Assembly: GCA_963742955.1 (NCBI GenBank)
Contig: CAVUOA010000012.1
Location: forward strand, 1 to 64,000
Source of the DNA: CAVUOA01 sp963742955
Lineage (GTDB): Bacteria; Bacteroidota; Ignavibacteria; Tepidaquicellales; OLB5
Reading direction: 5' to 3'
DNA: 64,000 nucleotides
Shown: positions 18,317 through 26,641 of the stretch, piece by piece
Position numbering within the stretch: position 1 is the stretch's first letter
Layout: each line of letters starts with the position of its first letter
Notes under the pieces: model-generated
Told to the model about the DNA's origin: nothing
Seen by the model: only the letters and a program-made list of their open reading frames with translations
The model's database searches: none
Made by a program: the position numbers and the translations under genes

Positions 18317-19534
18317 ATGAAAAAAGTTTTATATATGACAATTCCGCTGCTTCTTATGGGATACCTGATGGCAATAGTTTTAATTCCCAGAACAGGACCG
18401 CAAAAATTTGAAGCAGGAAATAAAATTACATATGTTCAGAACCTGGAAACTAAAAACGAGACCGTACCTCCGGAGCATATTAATCAAAATCTTAATTGTA
18501 AATCATGCCATACATGCGATTACCCTACAAAAGGAGACCCGTGTTTGGTTGAATGCCCCCGTGAGAGCATGGTGGCAGATATTCATTCATCTAAAGAAGG
18601 TCCTGATGTTGTTGTAATAGATGAAATGTCTGAAAATTACGGTGGGGTTGTGTTTTCTCACAAAATGCACTCTCAAATGTCTGAGATGTCCACCGGCTGC
18701 ACGGGGTGTCATCATTACAATACATCTGGTTCTATAATGAATTGCCGCAAATGTCATGAAAGCACCCGTGAACGTGAAAACGTATCACTTCCTGATTTAA
18801 AAGCGGCATATCACCGTCAGTGTATGACATGCCATCAGCAATGGAGCGGTGTTAACAACTGCAATTCACAGTGTCATACAAGAAAAGGCCCGGATAGTGA
18901 GGCTAAACTGCAGCAAAAGGTGAAAGAGATTACTGGTAAAACCCATCCGCTTCGTCCAACCCCTCCAAAAATGACATGGGAAACAAAATATGATAAGGGA
19001 AAAATTGTTACTTTCTATCATGATGAACACAACCGGCTTTTTAAAATAGACTGCAAAGACTGCCACAGCGGAGATAACTGCACAAAATGCCATGAATCGA
19101 AGAATCAGCAGGATTTCAGCAAAATTATCAGCTTAAAAAAATCGGATGAGGAGCATCATAAGCCTTGCAGTAACTGCCATTATAAAGATGCCTGCGGAAA
19201 ATGCCATAAAGACGGTGAAATGAAACCGTTTAATCATAGTGTAAGTGCAGGTTGGAATTTAAAGTGGTATCACAACAGTCTGGAATGTTCAAAATGCCAC
19301 GGTACCAAAGTTCCGTTTAAGAAACTTGATAACAGCTGTACATCCTGTCACAAAAATTTTACAACGGGTAAATTTGACCATAAACTGGCAGGACTAATAC
19401 TTGATGAAAATCACAAAGACGCAGATTGCAATAATTGTCATTTAAAAGATGACTTTTCCAAAAAACCGGATTGTACCGGTTGTCATGACGATAAATCAGT
19501 GCCGGCGCAATATCCAGGCAAAAAAGTAAAATAA
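18317..19534 (+). CDS. membrane-anchored multiheme cytochrome c (12 CxxCH + 1 CX3CH)
   Basis: A 405-residue protein with an N-terminal membrane anchor (MKKVLYMTIPLLLMGYLMAI) and a periplasmic body. I count twelve CxxCH motifs (the first CKSCH, the last CTGCH) and one CNSQCH of CX3CH type, so 12 or 13 hemes. Many extra His residues can serve as distal ligands. This is a class III/Hmc-like multiheme cytochrome. It is the third gene of the ferredoxin-NrfD-cytochrome set and should carry electrons between the quinone module and periplasmic or extracellular partners. The cytochrome sensed-and-served logic of the locus fits the heme-containing kinase upstream. Confidence 0.92.
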   Translation: MKKVLYMTIPLLLMGYLMAIVLIPRTGPQKFEAGNKITYVQNLETKNETVPPEHINQNLNCKSCHTCDYPTKGDPCLVECPRESMVADIHSSKEGPDVVVIDEMSENYGGVVFSHKMHSQMSEMSTGCTGCHHYNTSGSIMNCRKCHESTRERENVSLPDLKAAYHRQCMTCHQQWSGVNNCNSQCHTRKGPDSEAKLQQKVKEITGKTHPLRPTPPKMTWETKYDKGKIVTFYHDEHNRLFKIDCKDCHSGDNCTKCHESKNQQDFSKIISLKKSDEEHHKPCSNCHYKDACGKCHKDGEMKPFNHSVSAGWNLKWYHNSLECSKCHGTKVPFKKLDNSCTSCHKNFTTGKFDHKLAGLILDENHKDADCNNCHLKDDFSKKPDCTGCHDDKSVPAQYPGKKVK

Positions 19535-19558
19535 TGAATATCCTAATGGATAAATAGT

Positions 19559-20995
19559 TTATTCCATTATATATTCTTTATACATAATCCTGATTTTACC
19601 TTTTATATTTACACGAACAACTGCTGTAACTTTTGTTCCCATAGGCGGAAGTTTTTCACTATTCCAGATTATGCTTACCAGGTAACTCTTTAGGATTTGT
19701 TTCAAAATGCTTTCATATATAGCAGGTAAATCAGAAGTTTTACTCGCCCACCAATAGAATCCTCCGGTCCGCGCAGCTATTTCAACAAGGTCCGCTTCGC
19801 CGGCGCTCCTTAAACCAAGCGGTATGGAGTGTTTAAACTCATCAAGTAAGCCAACTGTGTAAACCTTTACTCCTTTTAATTCACTTAATCTGTAAACTGA
19901 GTCTTTATTTATTAACCCCGAGGCATTTTCCTCTCCGTCGGTGAATGCAATAACAGTTTTCATTACAGTCGGATTGCTTTCATAAGTTTGGTCACATAGA
20001 GCAGTATAAATTGATTTGAACAAAGCAGTTCCTTCCCTCGGATAGCCATTCGCCAGAATAGCTTTTTTCAAAGCATCTTTACTTTTTGTAAAAGGCTGTA
20101 TAACATCAATTACTCTTCCGAATTTTATAATTTTCCCCATATTCTTTTGGTCCATTATATCAATAAATTTTCCTACTGCCGTTTCCATTGCCAAAATTTT
20201 TTCTGTTTTTGGCGCATCGGCATTAAATTTGTCATTATACATGCTCGGGCTGTAATCCATTGTAAAAGTAAAGGCAATCTTTTTTTTGTCATCTATTGGA
20301 ATAAACTTAACAGAACCCTGAGCGGAATCCTTATTTTTCTCAAATTCCCAGTTAAGCACAGCCGATACATCTTCTTCTTTAATATTCTCAACAGGTTCAC
20401 CTGCAGTATCACGCACAGACAGTTCACCTATGAGTTCTTCCCGTTTTACCTGCCTGAGGGATGTATTGATAAATGTAACGTCTTTTTCTTCAGGAAAATT
20501 TACTTGATTAGTAAAACTAAACTCAACCCTTCTGTTTTTAGCGCGTTCAATTTCGGTAAGGTTATTGTTCAATGGTTCATCCATCCCTTTTCCGGAAGTC
20601 TCAATATTTCCGGGATTGCATCCTTTCAGCACCAAATAATCCTTCACAGAATTCGCTCTTTTAATCGACAATTCAATATTAAACTCGCTGCTGCCAATAT
20701 CATCTGTATGACCTGTAATAAGAATTTTTAGCTTTGGATTTGATTTCATCTCCTCAGCAAACCTATCAAGCAATGAAAAACTCTCCTGTTTTAGTTCTGA
20801 ACTCCCGAAATCAAAATAAACCGTCTCGGAAGTATTCAATGAATCCATCAGTATAAGGTATTTAGTTTCTGTACCTGAAAGCGATGTCATAATTATCACT
20901 GCCAAAAGAGTTATAGTCAGCATAATGATTCCTATTGCCGAACCGTGTTCGTCAGAATTTACGTTGGACTGAATTTGAACTTTTCTTAGATACAT
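19559..20995 (-). CDS. OmpA-like / von Willebrand A fusion protein
   Basis: A 478-residue membrane-anchored protein. AAGGAGG lies just before the ATG at 20995. Order: short cytoplasmic end, one membrane helix (about 20-40), an OmpA C-terminal peptidoglycan-binding domain (about 55-165, with FDFGSSELKQES and TGHTDDIGS), a linker domain, and a von Willebrand A domain (about 230-440) with a MIDAS-like DYSPSMYND and FTDGEEN. It probably sits in the periplasm, ties to peptidoglycan and binds a protein partner through the metal site. It converges on the cytochrome gene with only 24 bp between stops. Confidence 0.85.
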   Translation of the reverse strand: MYLRKVQIQSNVNSDEHGSAIGIIMLTITLLAVIIMTSLSGTETKYLILMDSLNTSETVYFDFGSSELKQESFSLLDRFAEEMKSNPKLKILITGHTDDIGSSEFNIELSIKRANSVKDYLVLKGCNPGNIETSGKGMDEPLNNNLTEIERAKNRRVEFSFTNQVNFPEEKDVTFINTSLRQVKREELIGELSVRDTAGEPVENIKEEDVSAVLNWEFEKNKDSAQGSVKFIPIDDKKKIAFTFTMDYSPSMYNDKFNADAPKTEKILAMETAVGKFIDIMDQKNMGKIIKFGRVIDVIQPFTKSKDALKKAILANGYPREGTALFKSIYTALCDQTYESNPTVMKTVIAFTDGEENASGLINKDSVYRLSELKGVKVYTVGLLDEFKHSIPLGLRSAGEADLVEIAARTGGFYWWASKTSDLPAIYESILKQILKSYLVSIIWNSEKLPPMGTKVTAVVRVNIKGKIRIMYKEYIME

Positions 20996-21112
20996 TGATA
21001 TTCCTCCTTATTTGTTGATATTCACAATCTACAAAAGCGTATGCATCTTTGAATATCATACATTGATACAAATATTGAAAATACCTATAATTACCGTTAT
21101 TTTGGTAACTGT

Positions 21113-21976
21113 ATGTCTGAGTTTAGAAATAAGTTGAAGCGGCAGCTTGAGATTATTGGAATTTGCTTATCACAAAACTATCCAGGGAATCTCACATCGT
21201 TTGACCTCGCCGATATGTTCGGAGTAGAAGAACTTACAATTAAAAGAGACCTCAAAGACCTCAGAAGCGAATCAATCGATATTCATTCAATTAGAGGAAA
21301 AGGCATATGCCTAAGCTCGAACCTTACAGATGAAAAACTGATGGAACTTATACAGCAATATACTGCAATTGCTATATCGTACGATACTATTGATAAATCC
21401 ACAGGACTTTTTGTGAACAGGCTTAAAGAAAAAGCTCTTGCTAATTTGATTGTGCTTGAAATGTGCATTGAATCAAGAACAAAAGCATTAATCGATTATG
21501 AAAAAGAATCTTCCGGTGCAGATTTCAGAAGGGAGGTTTCACCGTTGAGGATTTTCCAAAGAGATAACTATTGGCGGGTACTTGCTGTTGAAAACGGTAT
21601 TATTAAGCAATTTCACCTGAACAAAATAATTGATGCTAGGCCGACTACATACAAATTCGATTCTGTTTCAGATGAATCGATAAATGAATTATTCAAATAT
21701 TCATGGCGCAGCTGGCTGGGTGAGGAACGATACAGCATTAAGCTTAAGCTTTCACATCTTTGGTCAGACAGGCTGCTCCCAAAACAGCTTATGGAGCACG
21801 AAAAAATTACCGGGCTTGGAGACGGCTCCGTTTTATACGAAACCACTGTTAACTCGCTTGATGAAATTGCAGGCTGGGTTGTCAGCAGGGGGGATGGTGT
21901 GGTGGTAATTGAGCCTCAGGAACTGAAGGAAAAAGTAATTAAACTCGCAAAAGACTGCCTGAAAAACTATATTTAG
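21113..21976 (+). CDS. HTH-WYL transcriptional regulator
   Basis: A 287-residue protein: N-terminal helix-turn-helix of DeoR/HTH_11 type (LTSFDLADMFGVEELTIKRD, about 26-45) and a C-terminal WYL domain (about 130-285, from PLRIFQRDNYWRVLAVENG). WYL domains sense ligands, often nucleic acids, and regulators of this type control diverse stress and defence genes. The leader is very short and contains TTACC-N8-GGTAA close to the start, a possible autoregulatory site. It is divergent from the OmpA/VWA gene. Confidence 0.85.
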   Translation: MSEFRNKLKRQLEIIGICLSQNYPGNLTSFDLADMFGVEELTIKRDLKDLRSESIDIHSIRGKGICLSSNLTDEKLMELIQQYTAIAISYDTIDKSTGLFVNRLKEKALANLIVLEMCIESRTKALIDYEKESSGADFRREVSPLRIFQRDNYWRVLAVENGIIKQFHLNKIIDARPTTYKFDSVSDESINELFKYSWRSWLGEERYSIKLKLSHLWSDRLLPKQLMEHEKITGLGDGSVLYETTVNSLDEIAGWVVSRGDGVVVIEPQELKEKVIKLAKDCLKNYI

Positions 21977-22131
21977 TATTAATTGATAATTTGCCCGGCT
22001 TTAAGGCATTTTCACAGCCAAAAAAATTTCTTAGAACTCGCAGTTTTCTTGATTTAATTTGTAAGATTTAAATATTATATTAGTTATGCCAAAGAAAAAC
22101 TTTACCGGCAATTTATAATGGAGAATTATCA

Positions 22132-22221
22132 ATGAAGAATAAACTTTCAGGTCTTGGTGGATTTACTCTCTACGCAGTAATTGCGGCTCTTGTTATTATT
22201 GCGGCTTTTATCTGGGGATAA
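22132..22221 (+). CDS. 29-residue single-helix membrane peptide
   Basis: ATG at 22132 follows GGAG at 22120-22123. The product MKNKLSGLGGFTLYAVIAAL continues as a hydrophobic helix and ends in FIWG: a short basic head and one membrane helix of about 20 residues. A strong terminator starts 23 bp after the stop, so this is a compact monocistronic unit, which argues for a real gene. The function is unknown. It lies immediately left of the phage lysis genes and could belong to the host or to the element. Confidence 0.6.
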   Translation: MKNKLSGLGGFTLYAVIAALVIIAAFIWG

Positions 22222-22244
22222 ATTTTAATTCTATTATTCTATAT

Positions 22245-22272
22245 AAAAGCGGTTTTTAAAACCGCTTTTTTT
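22245..22272 (+). terminator. rho-independent terminator
   Basis: AAAAGCGGTTTT pairs perfectly with AAAACCGCTTTT with a very short loop and is followed by more T. It terminates the 29-residue peptide gene. Confidence 0.85.
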
Positions 22273-22374
22273 GTTAAATAATTTTTACTGTTTCAACAGT
22301 AAAATTAATGTAATTAACACCATTGAAGAATAATTTTGAAATTAACACAAAGAATTTACTTTTATAGCAGTAAG

Positions 22375-22980
22375 TTATAGCGTTTTAAATTCAAGTACGT
22401 TCATATATTTTTCTGCATACGCTTGGACTAACCCAGCCCGATCCAAGCCGTTTATAATTTTTCTGGCAGTATAAAAATCATGTTTATCATCAGTAAAATA
22501 ATCGGAAAGCTTTTTTCCTGTGAATAATCCTTTTGACATTCCTGTTTCCAAAATAATCCATGCAGCTTCAGGTTCGCATGCAAGCTCTGGGTTTTCAATA
22601 AGGTCATAATCGGGAAATTTCTTCTGCACATATGGATTCATTTTTATATAATTATCGATATGCGTAAGCTGAACGTATCCTCTTCCTGTGTATAATTTAC
22701 CTGACGGATGGATTATCGATTTTCTTCCCGCATACATTTTTTTAAGAACAGCAATCCTTCTGGATTCCGGTTTTATCCAATATGCTTCCTCAACGGGAGC
22801 AAAAGTATCTGCCGTTTCGAGCTTTAAAGTTGCAAGAACGTAGCAATATTCACTTATACGCGTAAGTAAATCTGAATTATCCATTTTATCCAGCAGGAAA
22901 TTCAAATTATCGACCTGCGCCTGCTTCAGTGGTCTGAACGGATATTTTGCGAAAAATTTTTCTTTGTTAATTGTTTGCAT
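22375..22980 (-). CDS. endolysin, glycoside hydrolase 19/chitinase-like
   Basis: A 201-residue protein with the GH19-like lysozyme core: an early catalytic-type segment (VLATLKLETADTFAPVEEAY) and the hallmark YTGRGYVQLTHIDNY at about 98-112. Such endolysins cut peptidoglycan glycan strands. There is no signal peptide, so release needs a holin; holin-like and spanin-like genes lie just upstream. It is the last gene of the late transcript. Confidence 0.85.
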   Translation of the reverse strand: MQTINKEKFFAKYPFRPLKQAQVDNLNFLLDKMDNSDLLTRISEYCYVLATLKLETADTFAPVEEAYWIKPESRRIAVLKKMYAGRKSIIHPSGKLYTGRGYVQLTHIDNYIKMNPYVQKKFPDYDLIENPELACEPEAAWIILETGMSKGLFTGKKLSDYFTDDKHDFYTARKIINGLDRAGLVQAYAEKYMNVLEFKTL

Positions 22981-22985
22981 AATTT

Positions 22986-23012
22986 CTATTCCCGTGAAAA
23001 CGGGAATCCTAT
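22986..23012. repeat. small palindromic repeat (ATTCCCG...CGGGAAT)
   Basis: ATTCCCGTGAAAACGGGAAT is an inverted repeat of a type dispersed in many genomes of this group. A related form is at 40990-41036. It sits in the gap between two phage genes. Confidence 0.55.
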
Positions 23013-23026
23013 TTTAAATTGAGAAA

Positions 23027-23440
23027 TTATTGTTTCATATTCTCATAAATTATCCCCGCGGTAAACCCGAAGGTAACAGCTCCGATTGCAGCAAGAGTGT
23101 ACTGCCACCATTTCCATGATTTATCGATTACAGTCAGGGGCGTGTTTTCCATTTTTATTATCTGCTCGTTCTTTAAATTGATTATTTCTCTCAGCGAGCT
23201 GATTTTTTCCTCGAGTATGATTCTGTTAATATTCTTCAGACTGTCTTTTTGAATATAAAGCTTCTCATTTTCTTTCATCATTTCATTTTCAATTATAATC
23301 TCAGCAATCTTTGCCACTTCAGCTGAATCGTAACAAAAGACTTTAATATTGTACGGCTGTGCGGTTTCATTCTGTGCGAAGACCAAGCCTATGCTTAGTC
23401 CAGTTATAAATACTATCAGCGGGATTTTTAAGCAGTTCAT
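23027..23440 (-). CDS. lysis-cassette protein in Rz1 position
   Basis: A 137-residue protein with an N-terminal signal-like helix (MNCLKIPLIVFITGLSIGLV, then FAQ), a charged coiled-coil middle (about 45-100) and a C-terminal membrane helix (WWQYTLAAIGAVTFGFTAGI). Its start lies 74 bp inside the preceding gene, in another frame, as Rz1 does inside Rz. Unlike Rz1 it is long and has a C-terminal helix and no lipobox, so it could be a unimolecular-spanin-like or holin-accessory protein. Lysis involvement is inferred from position. Confidence 0.6.
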   Translation of the reverse strand: MNCLKIPLIVFITGLSIGLVFAQNETAQPYNIKVFCYDSAEVAKIAEIIIENEMMKENEKLYIQKDSLKNINRIILEEKISSLREIINLKNEQIIKMENTPLTVIDKSWKWWQYTLAAIGAVTFGFTAGIIYENMKQ

Positions 23441-23702
23441 TTTCTTTCTTTTTATATATTATGCGGTTATTTGTAATTATTTGTTCATTATCCGAAATCA
23501 GCCTGTCATTACCGTACAGTTGGCGGAAATCATTTACTGATTGAGATATACTGTCAATTTTAAGCTGAATAATTGAATCTCTCCGTATATTGAAATTTTC
23601 ATATTCATCCTTGCCACTTTTTGAAAGCCACAAATTAACAGACGTAATTACAATCAGAATAAAAAGCAGCACATATAACCATTTGTTATTTATGTTATTC
23701 AT
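23367..23702 (-). CDS. Rz-like inner-membrane spanin candidate
   Basis: A 111-residue protein with one N-terminal membrane helix (about 8-24) and a periplasmic helical, charged remainder, the layout of an inner-membrane spanin. It overlaps the holin-like gene by 4 bp upstream and the next lysis gene by 74 bp downstream. No sequence family was recognised; the call rests on topology and position. Confidence 0.6.
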   Translation of the reverse strand: MNNINNKWLYVLLFILIVITSVNLWLSKSGKDEYENFNIRRDSIIQLKIDSISQSVNDFRQLYGNDRLISDNEQIITNNRIIYKKKENELLKNPADSIYNWTKHRLGLRTE

Positions 23703-24001
23703 TTCTTTTCACCATTGGTTGTTAATGGATTTTCTGTCATTAGCTCCTGCTCTTTCCATTTCTGTGTTGTTTTAATTCCCATGCCTACAGTGATTAACCC
23801 TATAATCAAAAATGTCATAGCGGTAATAAATCCGGTATCGATGGGAATTACAGCTGTTCCAACAGTTACCGGCTGCATGTTATATACTTTTATTCCGGTT
23901 AGCACAGCTAAGAACAATCCTGCCAAAACACATAAGAAGCTCAGCAGTCTTATCATGGAAAGCTTTCCTTCGGAGTCTTTGAAGAATTCGGAAATTTTCA
24001 T
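23699..24001 (-). CDS. holin-like protein, two membrane helices
   Basis: A 100-residue protein: short charged N-terminus, helix of about 18-38 (IRLLSFLCVLAGLFLAVLTG), hydrophilic loop, helix of about 58-78, and a basic C-terminal tail. This is the topology of a class II holin. It sits directly before the spanin-like and endolysin genes and overlaps the next by 4 bp. Confidence 0.65.
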   Translation of the reverse strand: MKISEFFKDSEGKLSMIRLLSFLCVLAGLFLAVLTGIKVYNMQPVTVGTAVIPIDTGFITAMTFLIIGLITVGMGIKTTQKWKEQELMTENPLTTNGEKK

Positions 24002-24002
24002 A

Positions 24003-24254
24003 TTACTCTCCTTTGATTTTAAATTTATTATCGTTTTTAAGCTCCTCGAGTTTGTATTCGTATGATTTTAGAAACCCGCTGCCGAGTGATTCACCCAGCG
24101 CATGCCTGGTTGCAATTTGTTTAAACTCAAGAAGCTTAACCGAGTTAAATATTCTGCGCCCCTGGTTGTAGATTAACAATATACCCGCCGAGATAAATAC
24201 ACCGAGTATTCCCTCAAGTGACGGATTTTTTAAAATTGATATTATCTGTTCCAT
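24003..24254 (-). CDS. small phage membrane protein (83 aa)
   Basis: An 83-residue protein with one membrane helix (about 13-29, LEGILGVFISAGILLIYNQG) and a charged helical C-terminus. It is one base away from the holin-like gene. It may be a second holin or an antiholin; the sequence itself is not recognised. Confidence 0.55.
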   Translation of the reverse strand: MEQIISILKNPSLEGILGVFISAGILLIYNQGRRIFNSVKLLEFKQIATRHALGESLGSGFLKSYEYKLEELKNDNKFKIKGE

Positions 24255-24273
24255 TTTTGGTTTAAATAAAAAA

Positions 24274-24759
24274 TTAAGGTTCTGTTGGTGAATAAAACCA
24301 GTTGTTAATATCTATTCCCTGAGTCAGGTTTATCCAGTAGTAATAAACATCGCTCCTGCTATCCATATAACCTATAATAAGCTTATCATCTTTCTGGTAT
24401 AAATACACTTTGGATTTGTTAAATGTAACTCCTGAATTTGCTGCAAGCTCCAGCAAAGGAACGGTGCGCAGTGTTCCTGTAACGGAATTTGCGTTAATTA
24501 AATCAGCATTGATTGTATTGCTGCCCGTACCGTCTGAACTGCCTGCGGTTATAACACCGCTTGATTTATTTATAATGAAACGTGTTGTATTGTCACAGGT
24601 GATTTTAAGGCAGGAACCGTCATCTGTAATTCTGCAGTTGTTTCCGATTGAAACCGAGTTTTCATTATTTGCAGAACCGAAGAAAAGAAATATCATTAGA
24701 AAAAGATTGAATACCGTAATTGCCATTGCCGGTTTATTTAAAGGATTATTTGCTCGCAT
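24274..24759 (-). CDS. phage tail-end protein with signal anchor
   Basis: A 161-residue protein with a hydrophobic N-terminal segment (AITVFNLFLMIFLFFGSA) and then a Gly/Ser/Thr/Asn-rich beta-type region (SVSIGNNC, then NTINADLINANSVTGTLR) like the distal parts of tail fibres. The C-terminus (about 120-161) is a small aromatic-rich domain. It lies between the lysis genes and the fibre gene. The signal-like start is unusual for a virion protein. Confidence 0.55.
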   Translation of the reverse strand: MRANNPLNKPAMAITVFNLFLMIFLFFGSANNENSVSIGNNCRITDDGSCLKITCDNTTRFIINKSSGVITAGSSDGTGSNTINADLINANSVTGTLRTVPLLELAANSGVTFNKSKVYLYQKDDKLIIGYMDSRSDVYYYWINLTQGIDINNWFYSPTEP

Positions 24760-24791
24760 AGCTTAGTTAAATTATTAGTTAATAATTAATG

Positions 24792-25964
24792 TTAATATTG
24801 AATGTCATCATCCGTATTATAGATATACCCGTAAACTTTATCGTTATCACCCCATGTTATGGTTTTATTCCCGTAGCAGTTTATAATTCTGTTGGAACCG
24901 GTTGTATTTATATTTCCAGTACCTGTTACATAAAACCCGCTTGACTCAACCTGTGAGTCTTCTATAGTTATTTCGGGTGTGTAATTATCTTCAGAAGCTC
25001 TGAAATTGCAGTTGACTACAATCATTTTTTTTACAAGTATATTTGCCTCATAACTGTCGAAGTTCAGGTTTTCGGCTCTTACATTTTTATCCGTCATAGT
25101 TCCGGAGCGGGTGAAAATAGATAATGGAGGATAATTCTCGGTGTTTTTTATATGAACTTCTCCAAGCCCAACAATATTTATGTAATCATACCAAGTGAAA
25201 TCGGTAATATAATAGCTGTTTTCCTGGGGTATTATAAAAACAGTCCACCTGTTATTTGGGCCTGGCGCCCCGTTTGAATATATCCAGTCAATTGCGCTGC
25301 GGATATCGTTATATGCAACCCCCGCAATATCTTTGTACATCTTGCTGTCAACAAATATTCTGTTCTTTCTGATAATGAAACATGAGTCTAAAAATGCTGT
25401 ACCCGATATAAAATTATTTTCGACCCACATCTTCCAAACCAGGGAATTCCCGTAAGGGGGAGTGCCGGTGCCGCCATTGTAAAACGGCGCTGCAGCATCC
25501 TGGTAAGGATATGTAATCTGCGTTTGATTTCCATAGAGCAGTACTATTCCGGTAAATGTTTTTGTGCCGCTGATGGTTTCCGTTCCTGTCTGTTCCACAA
25601 ATGTTCCGGCGGGATTGCCCGAATACTGCTCGCCAAACCAGGTTTGCTCTACCTCGTTGATAAACAGCTTAACAAGCTGGAATGTTGTGAACCCTTTGCA
25701 GATGTAATTTCCCTGCGAGCCGGATTCTGTAACGGTTATTCCGGAAATTACATCCTGCAAGCCATAAGGTGATTTGCGGAATTTAATATTTGCATCAGTT
25801 AATCCTGTTACGGGATTCCCCGTTGCATTTATAACCCGTACTGCAATATCGGTCTGCGCATTCACGTCAGAAGTGAAAAGTAAAACAGCAAACGTGAATA
25901 CGATCGTTAAAATAGATTTCCGGATTATTCCTTCACTGCTAAAATCTTTTTTGTTTGTTTTCAT
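24792..25964 (-). CDS. beta-rich fibre/spike-like protein with signal peptide
   Basis: A 390-residue protein. Residues of about 16-37 look like a Sec signal peptide ending in VNA|QTD. A small Ig-like domain follows (about 37-110) and then a repetitive Asn/Thr/Ile-rich beta region compatible with a right-handed beta-helix, as in receptor-binding spikes. It lies in the fibre position of the late operon. A signal peptide is not expected on a virion protein, so it may instead be a prophage-encoded surface protein. Confidence 0.55.
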   Translation of the reverse strand: MKTNKKDFSSEGIIRKSILTIVFTFAVLLFTSDVNAQTDIAVRVINATGNPVTGLTDANIKFRKSPYGLQDVISGITVTESGSQGNYICKGFTTFQLVKLFINEVEQTWFGEQYSGNPAGTFVEQTGTETISGTKTFTGIVLLYGNQTQITYPYQDAAAPFYNGGTGTPPYGNSLVWKMWVENNFISGTAFLDSCFIIRKNRIFVDSKMYKDIAGVAYNDIRSAIDWIYSNGAPGPNNRWTVFIIPQENSYYITDFTWYDYINIVGLGEVHIKNTENYPPLSIFTRSGTMTDKNVRAENLNFDSYEANILVKKMIVVNCNFRASEDNYTPEITIEDSQVESSGFYVTGTGNINTTGSNRIINCYGNKTITWGDNDKVYGYIYNTDDDIQY

Positions 25965-26040
25965 TTGTATATTTGTTTTATTATTTACTATCGTTTATAT
26001 TTTTTATGATAATTCGTAATTAGAAATTTGTAATTTTTAA

Positions 26041-26577
26041 TTATTGAAGTTCCTCTCCCGTAAACGGCGCCTTATGCTCTCCCCCGTATCCTGCAGCAGG
26101 CTCGGATGCAAGTATCCAGCTTACCGGGTGAAGCTCAACAGTCGAAAATTCCAGTGCAGTTAAATACATGCCGTTTGCGTACTTACCGCCTTTTTTTATT
26201 TCAAGTGTAAACTCATCACCGGAGAAATAAACTTCATACTGGCGTGAGGCCATATCATCATAGGGAGTTAGCACAAGCCTGCAATTGCCGGAATCGCTGT
26301 AATTGATTACTTTCATTACCTTGAGGCAGTCACTGCCGCTGATGTGCCTGTTGTAATTTAGCTTCCAGGTAATGCGGTATGTTTTATCAGCGCCTATGCG
26401 GGGCATGTTTATTATTCTTCCCGAGAGCAGTGTATGAACCGTTGTGCCTTCACGTCTGTATAATTCCGGCTCACCTTCGGTATTGCACGCGGGCAGCTCA
26501 ATTGTATCAATTATTTCATCCGCTGCACTGTATATTTTAAATACCGGCTTGCCGTAACCGTTTATATAATTATTCAT
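26041..26577 (-). CDS. hypothetical phage tail protein (178 aa)
   Basis: A 178-residue protein without membrane segments, with mixed beta-rich sequence (KTYRITWKLNYNRHISGSDC, then YEVYFSGDEFTLEI). No family was recognised. It lies in the baseplate/fibre part of the late operon, and a plus-strand lipoprotein gene starts 64 bp away. Confidence 0.55.
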   Translation of the reverse strand: MNNYINGYGKPVFKIYSAADEIIDTIELPACNTEGEPELYRREGTTVHTLLSGRIINMPRIGADKTYRITWKLNYNRHISGSDCLKVMKVINYSDSGNCRLVLTPYDDMASRQYEVYFSGDEFTLEIKKGGKYANGMYLTALEFSTVELHPVSWILASEPAAGYGGEHKAPFTGEELQ

Positions 26578-26641
26578 GATATAGTTTTTAAATTGATATT
26601 TGTATGACTCTTCATTAATTTACGACATAAATAAAACCGTT

